Assembly: GCA_021152595.1 (NCBI GenBank)
Contig: JAGKVC010000180.1
Span: 1 to 6,144, forward strand
Source: Clostridia bacterium
GTDB taxonomy: Bacteria; Bacillota; Clostridia; Oscillospirales; Ruminococcaceae
Direction: 5' to 3'
DNA length: 6,144 nucleotides
Shown: positions 1 through 5,095 of the stretch, in pieces
How the letters are laid out: each line of letters starts with the position of its first letter
How positions within the stretch are numbered: the stretch's first letter is position 1
Program-made: the position numbers and the translations under genes
The notes under the pieces: model-generated
The model's input: only the letters and a program-made list of their open reading frames with translations
What the model was told of the DNA's origin: nothing
The model's database searches: none

Positions 1-895
1 TGTCATCGCGCATATCGGGCAGGATCCCGAAAAGCCCGTGCTGATGCTCTGCGCCCACCTCGATCAGGTCGGCTTTCTCGTCACCGATATCACACCGGAC
101 GGCTTTCTCCGGATCGGCTCAGTCGGCGGCATTGACCACCGCCTGCTGCTCGGTCAGCCCGTCACGGTCATCGGCAAAGAGACGCTCTCCGGCGTGATCT
201 CGATTCTGCCGCCGCATCTCACAAAGGGCGAGCAGGCAGTTCCGGAGGATGCGCAGCTCTGTGTCGATCTCGGCTTTGCTTCCGCAGAGGCACTGCGCGG
301 CAAGGTCTCGCGCGGCGACGCGGTCTATTATGCGACGACCTGCAAGCCGCTTCTCGGCACGCGCATGACCGGCTCCGCCCTCGACGACCGCTGCGGCGCG
401 GCATGCCTGATCCTCGCAGCGGAGCAGATCAGCCGGATGCACGATCTGCCCTGCAATGTGACATTCGCCTTCGTCGGACAGGAGGAGCGCAGCGGTCACC
501 GCGGCGCAAAGCTCGCCGGATTTGCGGAGACACCGGATTACGCAATCGCCGTCGATGTGACCTTCGGGCTTGCACACGGCGAGGATCCGCAGGAGACATT
601 TCCGCTCGGCGGCGGTCCTGCGATCGGCATTTCCGCGGTACTCGATCCGGCACTCTCCGAGGCGCTGACCGATACCGCAAAGGAACTGAAAATCCCCTAT
701 CAGCTTGAAATTATGCCCGAATCGACCGGTACGGATGCCGATGCGCTCGCGCTCGCACCGAACGGCGCACGGGCAGGCACGGTCTCGATTCCGCTGCGTT
801 ATATGCACACGCCGGTCGAGGTCATTGATTTCCGCGATGTCGAACTGAGCGCACAGCTCCTCGCGGCGTATGCAGGGAGGTGCGGCAGAGCATGA
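1..895 (+). CDS. M42 family metallopeptidase (aminopeptidase), 5' partial
   Basis: The reading frame is open from the left edge (first full codon at 2), so the start is upstream and 297 residues are visible; M42 proteins are usually about 340-360 residues, so roughly 45-60 are missing. This is a cytoplasmic two-metal aminopeptidase that removes N-terminal residues from peptides (family knowledge). The expected ligands are all visible: His and Asp of AHLDQVG (His codon 56-58), Asp of LDDRCG (383-388), the general-base/ligand Glu pair in GQEER (482-487), Asp of AVDVT (554-556) and His of RYMHTPVE (806-808). The region between the first His and the LDD motif is the usual inserted oligomerisation domain. 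The conserved GTDADALA stretch before the last His is also present. A GTG at 38 is not the real start, because family-typical sequence continues upstream of it. The stop overlaps the next gene by ATGA. Substrate preference (acidic or other residue) cannot be read from the sequence. Confidence 0.93.
   Translation, partial: VIAHIGQDPEKPVLMLCAHLDQVGFLVTDITPDGFLRIGSVGGIDHRLLLGQPVTVIGKETLSGVISILPPHLTKGEQAVPEDAQLCVDLGFASAEALRGKVSRGDAVYYATTCKPLLGTRMTGSALDDRCGAACLILAAEQISRMHDLPCNVTFAFVGQEERSGHRGAKLAGFAETPDYAIAVDVTFGLAHGEDPQETFPLGGGPAIGISAVLDPALSEALTDTAKELKIPYQLEIMPESTGTDADALALAPNGARAGTVSIPLRYMHTPVEVIDFRDVELSAQLLAAYAGRCGRA
874..880 (+). promoter_or_regulatory. ribosome binding site of the second M42 gene
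   Basis: AGGGAGG lies inside the end of the first peptidase gene, 11 bases before ATG 892. The spacing is slightly long, but the site covers the first base of the alternative GTG at 880 and so argues against that start. Its place within the upstream coding region fits coupled translation. Confidence 0.65.
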
Positions 896-1932
896 ACCGG
901 AATGAACTCAAAACCCTCTGCGGTCTCTGCGGCACATCCGGCAGAGAACACGCAGTCCGCGATTATATTCTCAGCGAACTGAGCAGATGCAGCCTGCCGG
1001 AGGACGCCGTCAGGGTTGACCGCCTCGGCAATGTCCTTGTGCATAAAAAGGGCGCATCTGCTGCAAAAAGAAAGGTGCTTTACTCCGCGCATATGGACGA
1101 AGTCGCGCTGATGATCACGTATATTCACGAGGACGGCACGCTCGCCTTTGACATGGTCGGCGGCATCAATGCTGCGGCGGTGATCGGACGGCAGGTGCAG
1201 GTCGGAGAACACCGGATCAACGGCGTGATCGGCTGCAAGCCGGTTCATCTGCTCTCGAAGGATGCGCGGACAAAGCCTGCGGACATGCACAGCCTGTACT
1301 GTGATATCGGCACCGCATCCAAAGCGGAGACCGAAGCGCTCATCCGCCCGGGTGATATCATCTATTTCTGCGGAGATGCGCAGGATTTCGGCGATGATTC
1401 GCTGATGGGCAAAGCGATCGACGACCGGCTCGGCTGTCTGATCCTGCTCGATATGATCCGCAGCGATCTCCCCTATGATACCGATTTTTCGTTTGTTGTA
1501 CAGGAGGAGGTCGGGCTGCGCGGCGCAGGCGCTGCGGCTGCACAGATTGATCCGGAGATCGCAGTGATCTTTGAGGCGACGACCGCCGCGGATATCGCAG
1601 GCTCCGTCGGTGCCGACCGCTGCTGTGAGCTTGGAAAGGGCGCGGTGATCTCCTTCGTAGACGGCAGAACGATCTACGACAAGGCGCTCTATGATCTCGC
1701 GGTCAATCTCTGCGAACAGAACGGCATCGCATGGCAGACCAAGACGAAAATCGCAGGCGGCAATGATGCCGGTGCGATCCAGTCCGCCGGAAACGGTGCG
1801 AGAGTGCTTGCCGTCAGTGTGCCGTGCCGCTATCTGCACGCGCCGTATTCCGTGATCCGGCATGCAGACGCAGAATGCTGTGAAAAGCTCGCATCTGCAT
1901 TGATTTCCGCATTACAGGAGGCACCGCTTTGA
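892..1932 (+). CDS. M42 family metallopeptidase, second tandem paralogue
   Basis: A full-length M42 aminopeptidase of 346 residues, counted from ATG 892. Visible residues: H67 and D69 (SAHMDE), D177/D178 (AIDDRLG), the E205-E206 pair (VQEEVGLRGA) and H316 (RYLHAP). The inserted domain lies between about residues 70 and 165. The fourth metal-ligand position is Glu (E228, in IFEATTAAD), whereas the upstream paralogue has Asp. Clan MH enzymes are known to use Asp or Glu here, so the enzyme is probably active but belongs to a different M42 subgroup. A GTG at 880 is in frame but lies inside the Shine-Dalgarno AGGGAGG (874-880), so ATG 892 is preferred. It overlaps the upstream stop (ATGA) and the downstream start (TTGA), which indicates translational coupling. 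The two neighbouring enzymes may form separate or mixed oligomers with different peptide preferences; that is inference. Confidence 0.93.
   Translation: MNRNELKTLCGLCGTSGREHAVRDYILSELSRCSLPEDAVRVDRLGNVLVHKKGASAAKRKVLYSAHMDEVALMITYIHEDGTLAFDMVGGINAAAVIGRQVQVGEHRINGVIGCKPVHLLSKDARTKPADMHSLYCDIGTASKAETEALIRPGDIIYFCGDAQDFGDDSLMGKAIDDRLGCLILLDMIRSDLPYDTDFSFVVQEEVGLRGAGAAAAQIDPEIAVIFEATTAADIAGSVGADRCCELGKGAVISFVDGRTIYDKALYDLAVNLCEQNGIAWQTKTKIAGGNDAGAIQSAGNGARVLAVSVPCRYLHAPYSVIRHADAECCEKLASALISALQEAPL
1916..1921 (+). promoter_or_regulatory. ribosome binding site selecting a TTG start
   Basis: A perfect AGGAGG, 7 bases before TTG 1929, inside the last codons of the second M42 gene. It is the main reason for accepting the rare TTG start of the acetyltransferase. 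The strong site plus weak codon, with a stop/start overlap, fits translational coupling. Confidence 0.85.
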
Positions 1933-2726
1933 TTACCGAACTGAAACGTCAGACCGAAATCGACCGGCGCTCGCTTGCCGTCTGTCATTACGGGCGCAAG
2001 ATCCTCTGCAATCTGGTCGCATACGGCACAAAATACAGCTTTTGCAGATTTTTCCGCATCCGCTCGCATGACAAGACCGCGTGGATGATGCTCCAGAACA
2101 GCACGCTGCTCATCAGCACGCAGGCGGATTTCTCGAACGATGCCGAGGCGCATGAGGAGCTGACGGTTTTCATCCGGATGCACCAGCCGTTCCGCGTGGA
2201 GGGCGCGCAGTCGCTCCTCTCCGGACTGAAGCTGACGGGCTATCAGACGCTTCACCGCTCTGTCTTCCGGCTGGAACCGGGCGGCATCTCGCCGCTCTTT
2301 GATCCGGAGCAGGTCAACCGCGCCCCGAAGCTCGACGATGTCTATGAGATCCTCGCGGAGGGCTTCCCGAATCTCATCGCCTATGATCTCTGGCTGACCG
2401 ACACCTCGCATATGGTGCGGCGCGGACTGCGGCAGTGCTTCACATATTTTAATGTCACCGCGGCAACCGCGATCTACGATTACGGCGATCAGGTATTGAT
2501 CGGGCAGGTTGCGACAAAGGTCGCCGCGCGCGGCAAGGGCTATGCACGCGACTTTCTGCACTGGATCGCAAATGATCTCGAGGCACGCGGCAAGACCGGC
2601 ATCCTCTATGCGCTGGATATCCGCAAGAGCTTCTATGAGGAGATCGGCTTCACGCTGCTGGAATCGGAATTCGTCTGGGAACGTCTCCACGACGCAGAGC
2701 CGGACGGCGGCAAGGGTGTCCTCTGA
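1929..2726 (+). CDS. GNAT family N-acetyltransferase with an extra N-terminal domain
   Basis: A 265-residue cytoplasmic protein predicted to transfer an acetyl group from acetyl-CoA to an amine; the acceptor is unknown. The GNAT core is in the C-terminal half. A beta-strand segment (IGQVATKV, 191-198) leads into the acetyl-CoA pyrophosphate-binding motif R-G-K-G-Y-A (201-206, matching R/QxxGxG/A), then a helix, and then the FYEEIGF segment (225-231), typical of motif B. The first 120 or so residues resemble no family I can name; double-domain GNAT proteins often have a degenerate second GNAT copy in this position. The start is TTG 1929, supported by AGGAGG at 1916-1921 with a 7-base spacer; no ATG lies nearby in frame. 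Its start overlaps the stop of the second M42 gene (TTGA), so it is probably translated together with the peptidases. A link such as modification of released amino acids or peptides is possible but unproven. Confidence 0.85.
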   Translation: MITELKRQTEIDRRSLAVCHYGRKILCNLVAYGTKYSFCRFFRIRSHDKTAWMMLQNSTLLISTQADFSNDAEAHEELTVFIRMHQPFRVEGAQSLLSGLKLTGYQTLHRSVFRLEPGGISPLFDPEQVNRAPKLDDVYEILAEGFPNLIAYDLWLTDTSHMVRRGLRQCFTYFNVTAATAIYDYGDQVLIGQVATKVAARGKGYARDFLHWIANDLEARGKTGILYALDIRKSFYEEIGFTLLESEFVWERLHDAEPDGGKGVL

Positions 2727-2775
2727 TCGCATAATGCGGACATTTGGTGTAAAAATATAAGGGAGTAGAAAGAAT

Positions 2776-4041
2776 ATGCATTCGGTTTTAGAGTTTGACA
2801 CGCGGCTGCTCGCGGCGGCAAAGGCTGCCGAGGACGCCGCAAAACCGCAGTTTGCGGAGATCGACGACATCTCCCAGCACGGCAGCGCAAAGGTGCTGGC
2901 TGCATTTCAGCGGAACAAGGTCTCTGCCGCCTGCTTCGCCGGTGCAAACGGCTACGGCTATGACGATGTCGGGCGCGATACGCTCGATCAGGTCTGGGCG
3001 GATGTGTTTCATACGGAGGATGCGCTCGTGCGGCATCATTTCGTCTCCGGCACCCATGCGCTTTCGACGGCGCTGTTCGGCGTTCTGCGCACCGGCGATC
3101 AAATGGTCTCCGTCACCGGCAGCCCCTATGATACGCTCGAGGAGGTCATCGGCATCCGCGGAAAGGGCAACGGCTCGCTCGCGGATTACGGCATCACCTA
3201 CGGACAGGTCGATCTGAAAGCGGACGGCACACCGGATTATGACGCGATCCCCGAGGCGGTCAGAGGCGCAAAGGTCGTCTATTTGCAGCGTTCGCGCGGC
3301 TATTCGCTGCGTCCGGCGCTGACGGTCAGCGATATCCGCAGAATCGTCGAGCTTGCACGGACAACGAATCCGGACGCGATCGTCATGGTCGATAACTGCT
3401 ACGGCGAATTCGTCGAATATGACGAGCCGACCGATGCAGGCGCCGATCTGATCATCGGCTCGCTGATCAAGAATCCCGGCGGCGGCATCGCGGAGACCGG
3501 CGGCTATATCGCAGGCAAGGCAGCGCTCGTTGAGCAGTGCGCCTACCGCCTGACATGCGTCGGCATGGGCAAGGAGGTCGGCTGCTCACTGAATCAGTGC
3601 CGTTCGATGTATCTCGGACTTTTCATGGCGCCCGAGGTCGTCGCAAATGCTCGCAAAACCGGCGCTTTTGCAGCCTCGCTGTTCCGCTCGCTCGGCTTTG
3701 AGTGTCTCCCTGCCGCAGGACAGACCGCCGGTGATATCATCACGGTACTGGCACTGCGCTCCCCTGCCGCAATGGAAGCATTCTGCGCAGGCATACAGGC
3801 AGGCTCTCCGGTCGATTCCTATGTCACGCCGGAAGCGTGGGACATGCCCGGCTATGAGAGCAAGGTCATCATGGCAGCCGGTACGTTCACCGGCGGCGCT
3901 TCGATCGAGCTTTCCGCAGACGGTCCGATGCGCGATCCCTTTGCGGTCTATTTGCAGGGCGGCATCACCTACGGCAGCGGCAAGCTCGGCATCCTGACGG
4001 CGGCACAGTCCATGCTGGACCGCGGTCTCATCAAATTCTGA
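2776..4041 (+). CDS. PLP-dependent enzyme, methionine gamma-lyase/aluminium-resistance (Alum_res) family
   Basis: A 421-residue fold-type I PLP enzyme of the family annotated as aluminium resistance protein or methionine gamma-lyase family protein (YnbB-like in Bacillus). The family is related to Cys/Met metabolism lyases, but its physiological substrate is not established. Seen here: the family-typical ANGYGYDDVGRD block (57-68), the cofactor phosphate-binding SGTHAL (91-96), TGSPYDTLEE (114-123), the PLP-ring Asp in VDNCYGEF (D206), and the Schiff-base lysine in SLIKNPGGG (K232), followed by TGGY. The C-terminal GGITYGSGKLG (405-415) is also characteristic. Length is normal and nothing looks broken. 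The start ATG 2776 is preceded by GGGAG at 2761-2765. It lies 49 bases after the acetyltransferase with no clear promoter or terminator between, so read-through is likely. In many Firmicutes the homologue sits near miaA/hfq or glnR, which is not the case here. Confidence 0.92.
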   Translation: MHSVLEFDTRLLAAAKAAEDAAKPQFAEIDDISQHGSAKVLAAFQRNKVSAACFAGANGYGYDDVGRDTLDQVWADVFHTEDALVRHHFVSGTHALSTALFGVLRTGDQMVSVTGSPYDTLEEVIGIRGKGNGSLADYGITYGQVDLKADGTPDYDAIPEAVRGAKVVYLQRSRGYSLRPALTVSDIRRIVELARTTNPDAIVMVDNCYGEFVEYDEPTDAGADLIIGSLIKNPGGGIAETGGYIAGKAALVEQCAYRLTCVGMGKEVGCSLNQCRSMYLGLFMAPEVVANARKTGAFAASLFRSLGFECLPAAGQTAGDIITVLALRSPAAMEAFCAGIQAGSPVDSYVTPEAWDMPGYESKVIMAAGTFTGGASIELSADGPMRDPFAVYLQGGITYGSGKLGILTAAQSMLDRGLIKF

Positions 4042-4053
4042 ACCTCATTACAG

Positions 4054-4061
4054 AAAGGAAG
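4054..4061 (+). promoter_or_regulatory. ribosome binding site of the membrane protein gene
   Basis: AAAGGAAG ends 8 bases before ATG 4070. It decides the start: an in-frame TTG at 4064 lies only 2 bases after the site, too close to be used. Confidence 0.7.
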
Positions 4062-4069
4062 TTTTGATA

Positions 4070-4864
4070 ATGGCAGATCAAGATAGAACCGGCGAGCTCT
4101 CGATCAATAACTACTTCGATGAAGGTCTTGCGGACGGCACCGAGCCGAACAATCCCTTTGAGGTTCTGGAACCGGAGGAGCCGAAGAAAAAGAAAAAGAC
4201 CGTCAGCAAACGCAGACAGCCCAAGCGCAAGCGCATCCTCGTGGTGCTGTGCGTGCTGGCTGTGCTGATTCTCGCGCTCGTGATCTTTATCTTTGTGCAG
4301 CGCCGCCGCAATGACGGTCAGCGCTATGCGAGAAAATTCTCGGAGAACATCGGCAAGCAGATCACCTCTGCGCAGAAGGCGGCAGGCATTACCCCGAAGC
4401 AGCGCTCCGATTATGCGACGCTCAACAGCCTCTATTCCTCGTATCAGGGCATCGCGGAGAGCAGCAGAAGCTGCCGGATTCAGGGCGTCAAGATGCCGGA
4501 ATGGGCAATCTTCCTCAATACCGATGCCGAGGAGCTGACGAACGTCACCTACTATAACTACAATCTGCTGGAGAAAAATGTCTTCGGCACGGAGCGCAAG
4601 GCGTATATCGACCACCAGCCGATCCAGCGCGGATCCTCGGTCGAAGCCGTCGAACAGACGCTTGATCTCGTCCCCTACCGCATCCAGTATTTGCAGGGAA
4701 AGACCGAGCTGCGCGAATACCGCTACTGCTACAAGGACGGCGATTCAGGCGAGATCGTCTCCTATGTCATCACCGCACTTTGGGACGAAAACGGCGTATT
4801 AACTGATATTTCCCAGACCAAACGAAACTATATCGGCACGCTGCTGGCAAGTCCGGAGGCGTAA
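4070..4864 (+). CDS. single-pass membrane protein of unknown function
   Basis: I do not recognise a named family. The 264-residue protein has four parts. Residues 1-38 are acidic and probably disordered. Residues 39-55 are strongly basic (a KKKKK run, then KRRQPKRKR). Residues 56-76 form one hydrophobic transmembrane helix (ILVVLCVLAVL and onward). Residues 77-264 form a soluble domain, probably outside the cell because the denser positive charge lies before the helix. The soluble part begins with a likely helical segment (about 80-135) and ends with a region (about 186-250) of the pattern 'RGSS-x-EAVEQTL ... YRYCY ... ALWDENGVLTDI'. This loosely recalls the SmpA/BamE-like or BLIP-like fold, where a helix is followed by a small beta-sheet; that is a weak inference. 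C135 and C220 are the only cysteines in the soluble domain and could pair. There is no lipobox. It follows the PLP enzyme by 28 bases and precedes the promoter of the kinase-like gene. Confidence 0.8.
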   Translation: MADQDRTGELSINNYFDEGLADGTEPNNPFEVLEPEEPKKKKKTVSKRRQPKRKRILVVLCVLAVLILALVIFIFVQRRRNDGQRYARKFSENIGKQITSAQKAAGITPKQRSDYATLNSLYSSYQGIAESSRSCRIQGVKMPEWAIFLNTDAEELTNVTYYNYNLLEKNVFGTERKAYIDHQPIQRGSSVEAVEQTLDLVPYRIQYLQGKTELREYRYCYKDGDSGEIVSYVITALWDENGVLTDISQTKRNYIGTLLASPEA

Positions 4865-4936
4865 GGATTATTCATCTGAAATCCGCGTAAACAACCTGTC
4901 CTGTTTTGTCGAAACCGCCGAAAAACATTACAAAAA

Positions 4937-4945
4937 TGCTACAAT
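4937..4945 (+). promoter_or_regulatory. possible second promoter, extended -10 (TGnTACAAT)
   Basis: TG at 4937-4938 plus TACAAT at 4940-4945 form an extended -10 element in an AT-rich stretch upstream of the main promoter. No good -35 is seen at the proper distance. It could start a longer transcript of the kinase-like gene, or it may be chance in AT-rich sequence. Confidence 0.3.
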
Positions 4946-4979
4946 TTGAAAGCAAATCGGTGCAATCATCAGAAAATCA

Positions 4980-5008
4980 TTGACAGAACGCCGGATTCCT
5001 GATAAAAT
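4980..5008 (+). promoter_or_regulatory. sigma-A type promoter for the kinase-like gene
   Basis: A perfect -35 TTGACA (4980-4985) and a -10 TAAAAT (5003-5008) are separated by exactly 17 bases. The sequence before the -35 (4921-4979) is rich in A and T tracts, which may act as an UP element. Transcription would begin near 5014-5016, leaving a leader of about 80 bases before ATG 5096. This is the only clear promoter in the window. It separates the last gene from the run of five upstream genes, and no convincing terminator is seen in the 231-base gap. Confidence 0.85.
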
Positions 5009-5034
5009 GTAAACTGGATTGTCAGAATAGTTTT

Positions 5035-5075
5035 CCTGCGCAGGACATTCTTATGTTCACTGAAGGATGCGCAGG
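5035..5075 (+). promoter_or_regulatory. bulged hairpin in the leader of the kinase-like gene
   Basis: CCTGCGCA (5035-5042) is complementary to TGCGCAGG (5068-5075), giving 8 pairs. Past a 5-base bulge (GGACA, 5043-5047) the stem continues with 5048-5052 pairing to 5063-5067 (one G-U), closing a 10-base loop. The left arm lies within a self-complementary CCTGCGCAGG (5035-5044), which could also be an operator-like palindrome in DNA. The structure ends 6 bases before the Shine-Dalgarno, so it could influence translation. There is no T-run after it, so it is not a terminator. No known riboswitch class is recognised. Confidence 0.45.
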
Positions 5076-5081
5076 GTTGGG

Positions 5082-5087
5082 AAGGAG
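5082..5087 (+). promoter_or_regulatory. ribosome binding site of the kinase-like gene
   Basis: AAGGAG lies 8 bases before ATG 5096. An ATG at 5091 in another frame meets a stop after two codons, so 5096 is the start. Confidence 0.8.
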
Positions 5088-5095
5088 TTTATGCA

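Noticed and set aside
38..40. GTG as the true start of the first M42 peptidase
   Set aside because: The frame is open to the left edge with family-like sequence before it, and a start there would leave the His ligand only 7 residues from the N-terminus and remove the normal N-terminal region.
799..1863. Long open frame (354 codons) on the - strand opposite the second M42 gene
   Set aside because: It is a shadow of the GC-rich coding strand: Cys/Arg/His-rich, no recognisable family, and fully opposite a well-supported enzyme gene.
2727..2775. Possible terminator (CGCA-TAA-TGCG at 2728-2738) or promoter (TATAAG at 2756-2761) before the PLP enzyme gene
   Set aside because: The stem has only 4 pairs with no T-run, and no -35 lies 16-18 bases before the -10-like hexamer, which would also place the transcript start almost at the ribosome site.
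1830..2870. Long - strand open frame (346 codons) opposite the acetyltransferase
   Set aside because: It crosses gene boundaries, has no family features and is explained by codon bias on the opposite strand.
4183..4199. A-rich run coding for a lysine cluster, considered as a slippage or frameshift site
   Set aside because: The zero frame continues into a sensible transmembrane helix and a full domain, while a shifted frame offers no plausible product.
4865..4926. Candidate terminator after the membrane protein gene (GGATT/AATCC at 4865-4884, and GTTTTGTCG/CGAAAAAC at 4903-4926)
   Set aside because: Both stems are short or interrupted and neither is followed by a T-run on the + strand.
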